Shown one piece after another: positions 54,293 to 63,777 of a stretch of DNA of 64,000 nt. Position 1 is the first letter of the stretch, and each line of letters starts with the position of its first letter. The stretch is from Clostridium sp. 'White wine YQ' (GTDB lineage Bacteria; Bacillota; Clostridia; Clostridiales; Clostridiaceae). The DNA is taken from assembly GCF_028728205.1 (NCBI RefSeq), contig NZ_JAQYUU010000001.1:2340082-2404081 (forward strand), written 5' to 3'. A program made the translations under genes and the position numbers. The notes under the pieces were generated by a model. The model was not told where the DNA came from, searched no databases, and saw only the letters and a list, made by a program, of their open reading frames with translations.

Positions 54293-55273
54293 ATGGACAA
54301 TAACAAAAAAAGAAGTAATAGATCTTCGAAAAAACCTAAGAAGAAAAAGATAATTATACTCTCAGTTTTAGCGTTTATATTAATAATCGCTGCTATAGGC
54401 ATTGGGTATGCTTATGCACTGCTCCACAAAGTGGATACAGTTAAAATAGACAAGCAAGACTTAGGTGTATCTCAAACGGTAGACGAACAATATAAAGATG
54501 TTACTAACATTGCTCTATTTGGTATCGATGCTACTGATAATGAGGCTGGTCGTTCCGATGCTATAATGATTCTTACTATTGATAATAAAAGGAATAACGT
54601 AAGATTATCATCAATTATGAGAGATTCTTATGTTAATATTAAAGGTCATGGAGAAGATAAAATAACTCATGCTTATGCTTTTGGCGGACCAGAATTAGCA
54701 ATAAGTACATTAAACACTAACTTCGATTTAAATATTAAAGATTTTGCCACAGTAAATTTTTCAAGTTTACCTAAGGTTATAAATGATTTGAATGGTATAG
54801 ACATTAACTTAACTTCTGGTGATTTAAAATACATTAATGGATATATTGATAGTCTTAATAAAGTAAATAACACTTCTTCACCTCATAATCTTACAGGTAC
54901 AGGAGTTCATCACTTAGATGGAACTCAAGCACTTGCATATTGTAGAATAAGATATGACGGTGGAGATCAAGAAAGAACTCAAAGACAAAGGACAGTTTTG
55001 GATGCTTTATTCCAAAAGATAAAAGCTACTAATAAAACAAAATATCCTTCTATATTAAATGAATTACTGCCATTGGTACAGACAAGCCTTTCAAGTACTG
55101 ACTTATTAAAGCTTGCAACTAATGCCACATCATTATCTACACTAGAGCAAGATAGATTTCCTAGAGATGATAATGGAAAGGGCGCAACAATCAAAGGTGT
55201 TTTCTATGAAACTTTTGATAAGGACTTAACAACTAAACAAATGCATGATTTTATTTTTGAAGATAAAAAATAA
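54293..55273 (+). CDS. LytR-CpsA-Psr (LCP) family glycopolymer ligase
   Basis: 326 residues. Basic cytoplasmic start (residues 1-20), membrane anchor about 20-43, then the LCP domain with NIALFGIDATDNEAGRSDAIMILTID, RLSSIMRDSYVNIKGHGEDKITHAYAFGGPELAISTLN and the Arg-rich YCRIRYDGGDQERTQRQRTVL. LCP enzymes attach lipid-linked glycopolymers to peptidoglycan, which fits the adjoining divergent polysaccharide cluster. Ends at a 17-bp hairpin. Confidence 0.94.
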   Translation: MDNNKKRSNRSSKKPKKKKIIILSVLAFILIIAAIGIGYAYALLHKVDTVKIDKQDLGVSQTVDEQYKDVTNIALFGIDATDNEAGRSDAIMILTIDNKRNNVRLSSIMRDSYVNIKGHGEDKITHAYAFGGPELAISTLNTNFDLNIKDFATVNFSSLPKVINDLNGIDINLTSGDLKYINGYIDSLNKVNNTSSPHNLTGTGVHHLDGTQALAYCRIRYDGGDQERTQRQRTVLDALFQKIKATNKTKYPSILNELLPLVQTSLSSTDLLKLATNATSLSTLEQDRFPRDDNGKGATIKGVFYETFDKDLTTKQMHDFIFEDKK

Positions 55274-55306
55274 AAGAAGATGGTTTAAGCCATCTTCTTT
55301 TATTTT
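55267..55306. terminator. Bidirectional terminator after the LCP gene
   Basis: Perfect 17-bp stem AAAATAAAAGAAGATGG (55267-55283) / CCATCTTCTTTTATTTT (55290-55306); it overlaps the stop codons of both converging genes. Confidence 0.92.
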
Positions 55307-56106
55307 ACTATGAATTTTTCAATAACTTCTGCTACTCCATCCTCTTCATTGCTCTTGGTGACATAATTAGCAATATCTTTTATTTCATTTGTGGCGTTAC
55401 CCATTGCAACCCCTAATCCTGCATACTCTATCATATGGTGATCATTTCCTGCATCTCCTACGCATATAACTTCTTCCTTGCTGATACCTAAATGTGCTGC
55501 CAATGCCTCTATACCAGTTCCTTTGTTACTAGTTTTATTCAAAAATTCTAAAAAATATGGTGTACTTTGTACAACTGTATAATTTTCATATAACTCTTTT
55601 GGTAATTTCTCAATAGCATCACTTAATATATCTGGTTCATCTATCATCATAATTTTTACTATCTCTTCATCATTCGCTACATTTTCAAATGGCATTACAT
55701 TTATTTCTATTCCATTAATCTTTGCTTCTACCTCTGTATATGTGCTGTTTTTAGGAGTAATAAGGCCATTTGCTCTTGAAAAAGCATGTATATTAACCCC
55801 TAACTTCTTACTTATATCATATAGTTTATGTACATCTCTACCATATAATAAACTACTGCTTATTACATCTCTAGTTTCAGTGTTTAACACTAATGCTCCA
55901 TTATAGCTTAAAACATAATCTTTTTCTGAGATAAGGTTTAATTCCTTTAAATATTTGTCAATTCCTTCAATTGGTCTTCCAGAGGCCAATACAACTTTTA
56001 CACCTAATTCTTTTGCTTTTTTTATTGCTTCTTTTGTTCTATCTGATACGGTTTTATCTTCTCTTAACAGAGTTCCATCCATATCGATAGCTATAATCTT
56101 ATACAT
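55300..56106 (-). CDS. Cof-type HAD-superfamily hydrolase
   Basis: 268 residues. DMDGTLL (Asp 8 and Asp 10 catalytic), VLASGRPIEG (motif II region), Lys in the TSNKGTGIEALAAHLGISKEE stretch, and GDAGNDHHMIEYAGLGVAMGNA (motif IV). This is the Cof/YidA-like group with a C2-type cap, which dephosphorylates sugar phosphates and other small metabolites. The substrate is unknown. Monocistronic, with the stop inside a shared terminator. Confidence 0.93.
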   Translation of the reverse strand: MYKIIAIDMDGTLLREDKTVSDRTKEAIKKAKELGVKVVLASGRPIEGIDKYLKELNLISEKDYVLSYNGALVLNTETRDVISSSLLYGRDVHKLYDISKKLGVNIHAFSRANGLITPKNSTYTEVEAKINGIEINVMPFENVANDEEIVKIMMIDEPDILSDAIEKLPKELYENYTVVQSTPYFLEFLNKTSNKGTGIEALAAHLGISKEEVICVGDAGNDHHMIEYAGLGVAMGNATNEIKDIANYVTKSNEEDGVAEVIEKFIVK

Positions 56107-56145
56107 GTCTTTCCTCCAAACATTAATATTCTATCTTTAAATTAA

Positions 56146-56205
56146 AAGGAGGAGATACTTCATAATTATAATTTACATCAATTATAATATGTTGATCTTC
56201 TCCTT
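56146..56205 (-). terminator. Terminator after the CWB2-amidase gene
   Basis: AAGGAGGAGAT (56146-56156) pairs with ATCTTCTCCTT (56195-56205) including one G-T pair, with a further A/T-rich inner stem. It lies directly after the amidase stop codon. Confidence 0.65.
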
Positions 56206-56211
56206 ACTTTA

Positions 56212-57843
56212 TTAATGTAACACTTCTTTTACTGCTTGTGCAATATTTTGTCCTAAAAGAGCTTGATTTTGAGGGTCAGCTGATCTCTTAGCTTCACTTG
56301 GATTAGATAAGAATCCACATTCTATTAATACTGCTCCCATGTTTGTATTTTTAGTTACATACAACCCATGGTCATGGGCTTTTAAATTGTTATACCCCAT
56401 GTTTTTACCTAACTTATTAACAATTTCATTTGCAAGATCTCTTCCTAAAATAGCTTGTTTACTTGGAGTTGAATCGATTTTCAAATCGTCATAAGGCCAT
56501 CCACCAGGATCTTTCCCGTCAACTATATCAGAGTTATCAATATTAGGCTTATAACTGCTATAGTGTGTGCTTACTCCGCTAGTTCGTGTATCATCCTTAT
56601 CACTATCATGATGTATACTTATAAACAAATCAGCATTTGCATTATTAGCAATATTTACTCTATTTTGTAGTGAGTCATTCAAAGTCATAGATGCAGGTTT
56701 TTCCCATGCTTGTCTAGTTAATATAACCTTATAACCTTGTGACTCTAGACTTTGGGCTACCTTTAACCCTACTTGCATATCTAAATCTGTTTCTGCATAT
56801 CCATTTCCTACCGCTCCTGCATCTTTTCCATAATCATGTCCTGGATCAACAACCACCACTTTTCTAAATAATGACTTTATATCATCAGGTATAACTCCAG
56901 TACCACCCAATATTGACATATTAAAACTTGGTTTTTCATCTAAATAATCTTGTACAGATCTTTCAATCTCAGTTTTTGTTACTAATAAGATTGGTCTTTT
57001 AGTTTTAGCTGCTAATACTCCACCAGTTAATGCATCTGGGAAGTCCTCCCCTGTTGCAAGCATCACATCATTGCTAAAACTTGATGCAAATGTCTTAACA
57101 ATGTTCAAGTTTGTTAAATATCTGTTGTCTCCTGAAATTCTTTGCACATTTATCCCAAGGCTTTTTAATTCATTTTCTGTACTAGCAGATACCACTCCTA
57201 TACCACCAGGGATAATAACATTCTGAATTCCATTGTTTATTACCCAATTCTTAGTATCACTTGTAAATGAATTTGCCTCTGTAAATAAAATAGGAATGTT
57301 CTTCATAGCTGCATATGGAGCTATTGCAAGGGCATCCGGAAAATCATTTGCTGTTGCTATAACTGCAGTGTGAGTTAAATTATCAATGTTCTTTGTTATT
57401 TCAATTGATGTTTTAAATCTATCTTGTCCACCAAGTCTTATCACCTTTTTTCCTGATGAGACCAATGTATTTTCTACATTTTTAGAAATAACACCTATAC
57501 CCCCTAATATATATACATTTTTAACACCTAATCTATTCATTTCATCTGATGTAGCCTTTGGTATTGACTGAGTCTCTGTTAATAATATCGGACAATTTAA
57601 CTTATACGCAAGTGAAACCCCTGCCAGGGCATCAGGAAAATCGTACGCATAGGCTAAAACTACATTTTGAGAAGTACTCCAACCTTCTTTACTTACAGCT
57701 ACTCCCGTCTCTATTCTTGTTGAGCCGCTATACCTAACTTGACTGCTAATTGATAAAGCTTTTGCATCCAGACTTATTCCAGTAGAAATAAGAGCAAAAG
57801 CTACCAAGAAAACTAATATTTTTATTGCTTTGTATTTTTTCAA
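56212..57843 (-). CDS. Cell-wall amidase with three CWB2 repeats
   Basis: 543 residues. Signal peptide (about 1-29, ending in AKA). Three CWB2 repeats (about 35-325; VRYSGSTRIETGVAVSKEGW, IRLGGQDRFKTSIEITKN, QRISGDNRYLTNLNIVKT). The C-terminal amidase_3 domain (about 330-540) has VVVDPGHDYGKDAGAVGNGYAETDLD with zinc-binding His and Glu, SIHHDSD, and VLIECGFLSNP with the catalytic Glu. It cleaves the MurNAc-L-Ala bond of peptidoglycan while anchored to wall polymer. Anchor and enzyme order match some C. difficile cell-wall proteins. Confidence 0.94.
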   Translation of the reverse strand: MKKYKAIKILVFLVAFALISTGISLDAKALSISSQVRYSGSTRIETGVAVSKEGWSTSQNVVLAYAYDFPDALAGVSLAYKLNCPILLTETQSIPKATSDEMNRLGVKNVYILGGIGVISKNVENTLVSSGKKVIRLGGQDRFKTSIEITKNIDNLTHTAVIATANDFPDALAIAPYAAMKNIPILFTEANSFTSDTKNWVINNGIQNVIIPGGIGVVSASTENELKSLGINVQRISGDNRYLTNLNIVKTFASSFSNDVMLATGEDFPDALTGGVLAAKTKRPILLVTKTEIERSVQDYLDEKPSFNMSILGGTGVIPDDIKSLFRKVVVVDPGHDYGKDAGAVGNGYAETDLDMQVGLKVAQSLESQGYKVILTRQAWEKPASMTLNDSLQNRVNIANNANADLFISIHHDSDKDDTRTSGVSTHYSSYKPNIDNSDIVDGKDPGGWPYDDLKIDSTPSKQAILGRDLANEIVNKLGKNMGYNNLKAHDHGLYVTKNTNMGAVLIECGFLSNPSEAKRSADPQNQALLGQNIAQAVKEVLH

Positions 57844-58019
57844 AACTTTCCTCCCTTAGCCATAGTTATTTATATGAGATTAATTAGAAAATAGCTACCT
57901 CTGTAACAGAATACTAGTTATGCAATCAGCTGCTTTCTAACAAATTCATATATTTTTTTAATTATATTATACATTCCTTCCCAACTTTTTACAACTTAAG
58001 TTAGACAATATAAGCAATT

Positions 58020-58790
58020 CTAATAGAAGTTTATTAATAGCTCATTTCTATTTAAATTTTCTTCTTTTAAATTTAATCCATATACCTTATTTAATAAGTT
58101 TGTATCTAAAAATTCCTTTGGGGAATATTCTCCCTCTATCTTTCCTCCATGAAAAACTATCAGCTTCTTGGAAAACTTTAGAGCAAGATTTATATCATGA
58201 TTAACAACAATAATTATTTTGTTTTCTTTTTCATTTATTTCTCTTAGTAATCTCATTACTGATAACTGATGTTTTATATCAAGGTGTGCTAGCGGTTCAT
58301 CTAATATAATGCACTTAGCATCCTGGCATAAAGCCCTTGCTAAAAAGACCCTGCTTCTCTCACCACCACTTATTTCTCTTATATTTCTATCTTTCAAATC
58401 AAATATACCAGCAATCTTCATAGCTTCGTTAACTTTATTTATATCTTCTAAACTTTCACTGGAAAAACCTTTTTGCAAGTAATTTCTTCCCATCATTACA
58501 GTATCATAACAACTAAAATCCATATCAAAAGAAACTATTTGTGGTACATAGCTTATTCTTCCTGCGAACTCTTTTGCTTTGTATTTATCGATATTTTCAC
58601 CTTCAAGTAATATTTCTCCCGCTTGTGCTCTAAGTGCTCTAATTAAATGCTTTATAAATGTAGTCTTTCCACTTCCATTGGGTCCTATTATTGAATAGAA
58701 TCCTCCATATGAAAATTCTACAGATAAATTTTTTAATATTAAATTATTCCTAGACTTGTAACTTAAATCCTTAACATTTAAAAAATTCAT
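58020..58790 (-). CDS. btuD: Cobalamin/iron-complex ABC transporter, ATP-binding protein
   Basis: 256 residues from ATG 58790 (GAGGTTAG before it); the longer open frame overlaps the permease gene and is not used. Walker A IIGPNGSGKTTF, signature ISGGERSRVF, Walker B CIILDEPLAH, and His in VNHDINL. It energises the permease encoded two bases upstream. The context (cobalamin genes) suggests cobinamide or B12 as cargo; siderophores are an alternative. Confidence 0.92.
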   Translation of the reverse strand: MNFLNVKDLSYKSRNNLILKNLSVEFSYGGFYSIIGPNGSGKTTFIKHLIRALRAQAGEILLEGENIDKYKAKEFAGRISYVPQIVSFDMDFSCYDTVMMGRNYLQKGFSSESLEDINKVNEAMKIAGIFDLKDRNIREISGGERSRVFLARALCQDAKCIILDEPLAHLDIKHQLSVMRLLREINEKENKIIIVVNHDINLALKFSKKLIVFHGGKIEGEYSPKEFLDTNLLNKVYGLNLKEENLNRNELLINFY

Positions 58791-58792
58791 TA

Positions 58793-59800
58793 CTAACCTC
58801 TTTTCTTTTGCACTAATAAATACATGAAGTATGGCGCTCCTATTAGAGCTGTAATGGCACCTACAGGAAGTTCTGTCGGAGGGATTACAGTTCTTGCTAT
58901 TGTATCGCAAATAACTAAAAATATTCCGCCAAACAACGCAGAAAATGGTATTACTTCTCTATTATTACTCCCTACTATAATTCTAACTATATGTGGAATT
59001 ACCAAACCTACAAATCCAATTATTCCACTAAAAGAAACTAAAGTTGCCACTATTAATGATGATAAGATAACTAGAAATTTCTTAATATTTTCCCCTTGAA
59101 CACCCAAGCTATAGGCACTCTCTTCGCCTAGTGATAGTATATTAATATCTTTATATTTCGAATATATTAAAATTCCCCCAATAAATACTATTGGCAGAAC
59201 TATTAATACTTGCGAATAACTTGAGCTATTAAAACTACCCAAAGTCCAAAATATTATTTTATCCATTGCTTCCTTTTTAAGAATCATAAGAAGTGATATT
59301 AATGAACTAAATAAAAAATTTACTGCTATTCCTGATAATAGTAGTGTTTCTGTAGGTATTCTTCCTCCTACTTTAGCTATATTGTACACAAGTAACATAG
59401 TAGTTATAGCTCCTATAAAAGCTAAGAGTGTTATGTATATATAATTACTGCTTTCTAGATTAAAAACTAATCCAACTGCTGCACCTAATGCTGCACCTGA
59501 TGATACGCCTAAAACATAGGGATCCCCCATAGAGTTTTTAAATATACCTTGAAAAGCGGCTCCGCTAACAGCCAATCCTATTCCTGTTAGCATTGCCATA
59601 AGTATTCGTGGCCCCCTAATATTCACTATAATTTTTGACATTATATCTCCGTTATATTTGCCTAGTATGGTATCTTTAATAATTGCTAGTACCTTAGTAA
59701 ACGAAATATCTGCTGCTCCCAATGTAAGAGAATACACTGACAATATAACTAATAAAATTAAAACTATAAAAAACAACTTTCTATGCTTCACTTTTTTCAC
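58793..59800 (-). CDS. btuC: FecCD-family ABC permease (BtuC-like)
   Basis: 335 residues, about ten membrane segments. MLTGIGLAVSGAAFQGIFKNSMGDPYVLGVSSGAALGAA, LLLSGIAVNFLFSSLISLLMI, and GFVGLVIPHIVRIIVGSNNREVIPFSALFGGIFLVICDTIARTVIPPTELPVGAITALIGAPYFMYLL are signatures of the BtuC/FecCD family. Forms the membrane channel for cobalamin or iron-complex import. It lies four bases after the binding-protein gene. Confidence 0.94.
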   Translation of the reverse strand: MKKVKHRKLFFIVLILLVILSVYSLTLGAADISFTKVLAIIKDTILGKYNGDIMSKIIVNIRGPRILMAMLTGIGLAVSGAAFQGIFKNSMGDPYVLGVSSGAALGAAVGLVFNLESSNYIYITLLAFIGAITTMLLVYNIAKVGGRIPTETLLLSGIAVNFLFSSLISLLMILKKEAMDKIIFWTLGSFNSSSYSQVLIVLPIVFIGGILIYSKYKDINILSLGEESAYSLGVQGENIKKFLVILSSLIVATLVSFSGIIGFVGLVIPHIVRIIVGSNNREVIPFSALFGGIFLVICDTIARTVIPPTELPVGAITALIGAPYFMYLLVQKKRG

Positions 59801-59803
59801 CTA

Positions 59804-60712
59804 TTATTTAAAAGCTTCTGGGTGAAGTATTTTAGCTAATACTTCTAATCCATCTGCCTGTCTTGGTCCCTGTCTAGATAACATATTATCATCTATCTCA
59901 TATACTTTTCCTTCTTTAACAGCATTTAATTCCTTATATCCTTCTCCAGTTGTAAAACCTTCTTTAGAATTATATTTATCTGACAAAACTATAACTTGTG
60001 GATTTTTCTCTATAATCTTTTCTTTTGAATAATTCCATCCATTTACGTCTTTTGCTATATTATCCCCACCAGCTTTTGCTATGATTTGACCTATAAAAGT
60101 ATCCCCTCCTGCTGTAAAATCCGATTTTCCAAACCCTACAACATAATAAACACTAGGTTGTTGCAATCCATTAATCTTCTTCTCTACATCTGCTACCTTT
60201 TTCTTCATCCCGTCTATTATTTCTTGTCCTTTTTTCTCTTTACCTAATATCTTTGAAATATCTTGAATATTTTTATAAGCTCCATCAAAGGAATCTTCTC
60301 CATATAGTACTGCTACATTAATTCCTAATGATTCAAGCTTATTTACTAATTCCTTACTAAAATGAGCCCCTGCTATTACTAAATCTGGCTTTAATTCTGT
60401 TATTTTTTCTATATTAGGCTCAGTAATTTCCCCAACTGATTCAATCTCTTTTGCCTTTTCTGGATAATCACAATAATTTGATCTACCCACTAATACTTTT
60501 TCAGAGCCAAGGGCAAATATAGTTTCTGTTGCTCCTGGTGATACTGATATAACCCTCCCGGGAACTTTATCTAACGTTATTTCCCTATTATATGAATCAG
60601 TTATCTTTATAGCTGTATCCTTTTTTTCTTCATTTTTATCTGAACATGATACTAATACAAACATTGATATTAAAGTTATAATTACTGATATTACTTTCTT
60701 ATTAATTCTCAT
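59804..60712 (-). CDS. btuF: Cobalamin-type ABC transporter substrate-binding lipoprotein (BtuF-like)
   Basis: 302 residues. Lipoprotein signal with LVSC (Cys at 23). Helical-backbone binding protein of the TroA/BtuF type: RVISVSPGATETIFALGSEKVLVGRSNYCDYPEKAKEI, EKITELKPDLVIAG, and ADGLEVLAKILHPEAF at the end. The VGRSNYCDYPEKA stretch is common in corrinoid-binding members. Sits outside the membrane and delivers the cargo to the permease. Cobinamide or B12 is inferred from neighbours. Confidence 0.88.
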   Translation of the reverse strand: MRINKKVISVIITLISMFVLVSCSDKNEEKKDTAIKITDSYNREITLDKVPGRVISVSPGATETIFALGSEKVLVGRSNYCDYPEKAKEIESVGEITEPNIEKITELKPDLVIAGAHFSKELVNKLESLGINVAVLYGEDSFDGAYKNIQDISKILGKEKKGQEIIDGMKKKVADVEKKINGLQQPSVYYVVGFGKSDFTAGGDTFIGQIIAKAGGDNIAKDVNGWNYSKEKIIEKNPQVIVLSDKYNSKEGFTTGEGYKELNAVKEGKVYEIDDNMLSRQGPRQADGLEVLAKILHPEAFK

Positions 60713-60723
60713 TGAATTTCCTC

Positions 60724-61677
60724 CTAAATTAAATTGTTCAATTTTATCATAAGTAAGATATATATGACCATAATTAATATGGTTGAGGTGTAAAGAAGTT
60801 TAATTGATTTAATTATGTCATATGCTTCTAGTTCTTTTTTCTTATCTCCTATATATGGTTTCTCTAGTTTTTTCCCAAAATAACTAGTAGGTCCACCTAG
60901 CCTTATTCCTAATGCACCTGCTCCAGCTGCCTCTGGATGAGCAGAGTTTGGACTTTTGTGATTTTTTCTATCTCTAATAAAAATATGAAATGCTCCTTTA
61001 GTGTCATATCTAAGAAAAAATGATGAAATAACAATTAAAATCCCACTTATTCTAGCTGGTATCAAGTTAAATAAATCATCAACTTTAGCTGAAAAAAATC
61101 CTAGGTCCATATATTTTTCATTTTTATAACCAACCATAGAATCCAGTGTGTTTACAGCCTTATATGCCATAGCTAAGGGAGCCCCCCCTATAATTGCAAA
61201 GAATAATGGAGCAATTACTCCATCCGAAGTATTTTCAAGTATTGTCTCGATTGTAGCTTTGCATATTCCTTCCTTATCTAATTCTTTTGTATCTCTAGAA
61301 ACTAAATATGATATTCTTTCTCTTGCTTTACTTATATCTTCCTCTTTCAATGGCTTATATACCTTATATCCCTCATCACTCAAACACTTAGGCGCAATTG
61401 TAGTCCATAAAATTAAAATGTTAATTAAGTGAAATAGATATATGTTCACATTATAAGCTAATTTTAAAATTCCATATGTGACCAAAAACACAATTAAAAT
61501 TGTTGAAATGCATAATAATGGTCCCCAGAAATATCTTAACTTCTTATTACTAGGATTTTTACTTCTTGCAAACTTCTCAAATGTTTTTATATATTTTCCA
61601 ATAAATTTTACTGGATGAGGAAAGCTGTATGGATCTCCTATTGCAGTATCTAGTAAAAAACTTAAAAATAAATCCAT
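60724..61677 (-). CDS. cbiB: Adenosylcobinamide-phosphate synthase
   Basis: 317 residues, several membrane segments. LLDTAIGDPYSFPHPVKFIGKYI at the start, YLVSRDTKELDKEGICKATIETILENTSDGVIAPLFFAIIGGAPLAMAYKAVNTLDSMVGYKNEKY in the middle, HKSPNSAHPEAAGAGALGIRLGGPTSYFG near the end: CbiB/CobD signatures. Attaches aminopropanol (phosphate) to cobyric acid. Membrane-bound. Two bases after cbiP. Confidence 0.96.
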   Translation of the reverse strand: MDLFLSFLLDTAIGDPYSFPHPVKFIGKYIKTFEKFARSKNPSNKKLRYFWGPLLCISTILIVFLVTYGILKLAYNVNIYLFHLINILILWTTIAPKCLSDEGYKVYKPLKEEDISKARERISYLVSRDTKELDKEGICKATIETILENTSDGVIAPLFFAIIGGAPLAMAYKAVNTLDSMVGYKNEKYMDLGFFSAKVDDLFNLIPARISGILIVISSFFLRYDTKGAFHIFIRDRKNHKSPNSAHPEAAGAGALGIRLGGPTSYFGKKLEKPYIGDKKKELEAYDIIKSIKLLYTSTILIMVIYILLMIKLNNLI

Positions 61678-61679
61678 TA

Positions 61680-63164
61680 TTACACCCCCTCATTTAAAAT
61701 CTTATATATCTTCTCCATATCTAAAGATTTTCTAACTATTAATGCTAGTTCATCATATTGAGTATTCTTATAATCATAATAGTTAAATACTTTGTTTTGA
61801 AGTTCTATATTAAATGTTTTTCTAATTTTATTTAACAATTGTAATGTAAATTCTCCATTATCAAAAATACCGTGAAAATAAGTTCCTATCACCTTCTCGT
61901 CTTGTGATATAACTCCATCTTCACCATCAGTTGAAGTTAATTTTATGAAATCTTTAATATCAGATGTTTCAGTTAAATATGTTTTCCCCATATGAATCTC
62001 ATATCCTTTAACCTTATTTCCTGATAAGTTTTCATATCCTTCCGAAAGTACAGTGTTCTTGTCTTTCTGAAATTCTGTGTATATTGGAAGTAAGCCTAAA
62101 CCGGTTTCCCTCGACAAATTGCTTTCTACACCAGAAACATCACTTACTTCTTTTCCTAGCATTTGATATCCGCCACAAATACCAAAGATGAACTTCCCTC
62201 TTTCTCTCTCTTTAATTATCTTGTCATCCATACCACTTTCCTTAAGAGCCTTTAAATCTCCAATGGTACTTTTGCTTCCAGGAAGTATTATTAAATGATA
62301 TTTTTCTATTTCCTGATTTAATTCAACAAACTCAACCCTAACCCCAGTATTTAAAGCTAATGAATTAAAATCTGTGAAATTAGACATATACGGTACTTTT
62401 ATTACCGCAATCTTTAATTCACCATCTCTATTAAACTTACTAAAATCTGTGACGCTATCTTCATCTTCCAAGTCTAGCTTAAAATGTGGAATTACTCCTA
62501 CAACCGGTACTCCCGTAAGATCCTCTATCTGCTTAAGCCCAGGTTCTAAAAGTTCTATACTACCCCTAAACTTATTTATTATAATCCCTTTAATTAATTT
62601 TCTCTCCTCTTCAGGCAATAGCATAATAGTCCCATATAAGGATGCAAAAACCCCACCCTTATCTATATCTCCTACTAATAAAACTGGGCTTTCTGCAATT
62701 TTTGCCATACCCATATTTACAAATTCATCTGAAAGATTTATTTCTGCTGGACTACCTGCCCCTTCAATAACTATAACTTCATGTCTAGAACTAATATCTC
62801 CATAAACATCCTGAATTTTTTCTTTTAATTCCTTTTTCTTTTTAAAATAATCAACAGCATCTAAGTTATTCCATACTTCACCCAATAAAACCACTTGAGA
62901 TTTTCTGTCAGAAGTAGGCTTTAGCAAAATAGGATTCATTTTGGAACTTGGAACTTTATAACATGCTTCAGCTTGCATTATTTGTGCTCTTCCCATCTCA
63001 TGTCCATCAGGTGTAACTCCAGAATTTAAAGACATATTTTGCGCCTTGAAAGGGAAAACATCATAATTATCTTCTGTAAATATTCTGCATAGTGCTGTAC
63101 ACAAAATACTTTTCCCAACAGTAGATGCAGTTCCTTGTAACATTATACTTTTTGCTTTTTTCAT
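61680..63164 (-). CDS. cbiP: Cobyric acid synthase (glutamine-hydrolysing)
   Basis: 494 residues. N-terminal MLQGTASTVGKSILCTALCRIF is the P-loop of the amidating half, with FKAQNMSLNSGVTPDGHEMGRAQIMQAEAC. The glutamine amidotransferase half has IFGICGGYQMLG (catalytic Cys) and GTYFHGIFDN (His). Amidates four side chains of adenosylcobyrinic a,c-diamide. Also named CobQ. Between cobC and cbiB, gaps of 14 and 2 bases. Confidence 0.96.
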   Translation of the reverse strand: MKKAKSIMLQGTASTVGKSILCTALCRIFTEDNYDVFPFKAQNMSLNSGVTPDGHEMGRAQIMQAEACYKVPSSKMNPILLKPTSDRKSQVVLLGEVWNNLDAVDYFKKKKELKEKIQDVYGDISSRHEVIVIEGAGSPAEINLSDEFVNMGMAKIAESPVLLVGDIDKGGVFASLYGTIMLLPEEERKLIKGIIINKFRGSIELLEPGLKQIEDLTGVPVVGVIPHFKLDLEDEDSVTDFSKFNRDGELKIAVIKVPYMSNFTDFNSLALNTGVRVEFVELNQEIEKYHLIILPGSKSTIGDLKALKESGMDDKIIKERERGKFIFGICGGYQMLGKEVSDVSGVESNLSRETGLGLLPIYTEFQKDKNTVLSEGYENLSGNKVKGYEIHMGKTYLTETSDIKDFIKLTSTDGEDGVISQDEKVIGTYFHGIFDNGEFTLQLLNKIRKTFNIELQNKVFNYYDYKNTQYDELALIVRKSLDMEKIYKILNEGV

Positions 63165-63178
63165 AGTTTTTCCCTCCC

Positions 63179-63769
63179 CTAATTATCCTTATTAACGTAC
63201 TTTATCTCTACTTCACTACCGAAGATATTTATTTCACTGTAAGCTCCCTGCATAGGGTTTACTATATAAAATCCTTTTAATCCTAAAGACAAAATACCAC
63301 TAAATAAAGCTCTTATTACCCCTCCATGGGTGACTATTAATATAACTTCATTATCTTTTTCATTTTTAAGTTTATCTAAAAAACTATTACATCTATAATA
63401 AAAGTCTTTAAAGGAATCCCCTTTTGGGAAAGTAAAGCTACTATAATCTGCTATGAAGTTTTTCCATTCCCCAGGAAATAACTTTTCTATCTCTTTATAA
63501 TTTAAGCCTTCCCATTTTCCAAAATCGATTTCTCGAAGTTCTTCACTGAATACTATATCTCTAAACTTTTTATTCATTAATTCTAAGGTTTCTATACATC
63601 TTTTTTGAGGTGAACAATATACTTTTGAAATATTATAATCCTTAAGTAATTCTCCTAGCTTAATTGCTTGTTTCTTTCCTTCTTCATTTAAGCCATATTC
63701 ACTTCTCCCTTGATATAAACCTTTGTAATTTCCCTCTGTTTCACCGTGCCTAATTAATAATATCTTCAT
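63179..63769 (-). CDS. cobC: Alpha-ribazole phosphatase (histidine phosphatase family)
   Basis: 196 residues. LIRHGETEGN with catalytic His 8, YQGRSEYGLNEEGKKQA, REIDFGKWEGLNYKEIE, and IVTHGGVIRALFSG with the second His. Removes phosphate from alpha-ribazole phosphate for the lower ligand of cobalamin. General phosphoglycerate-mutase-like enzymes share these motifs; the position between cbiP and cobS supports CobC. Confidence 0.88.
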   Translation of the reverse strand: MKILLIRHGETEGNYKGLYQGRSEYGLNEEGKKQAIKLGELLKDYNISKVYCSPQKRCIETLELMNKKFRDIVFSEELREIDFGKWEGLNYKEIEKLFPGEWKNFIADYSSFTFPKGDSFKDFYYRCNSFLDKLKNEKDNEVILIVTHGGVIRALFSGILSLGLKGFYIVNPMQGAYSEINIFGSEVEIKYVNKDN

Positions 63770-63777
63770 TTTATCTC

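Noticed and set aside
58791..58910. 40-codon extension of the btuD frame into the permease gene
   Set aside because: It is out of frame within the conserved end of the permease, and ATG 58790 has a proper ribosome site.
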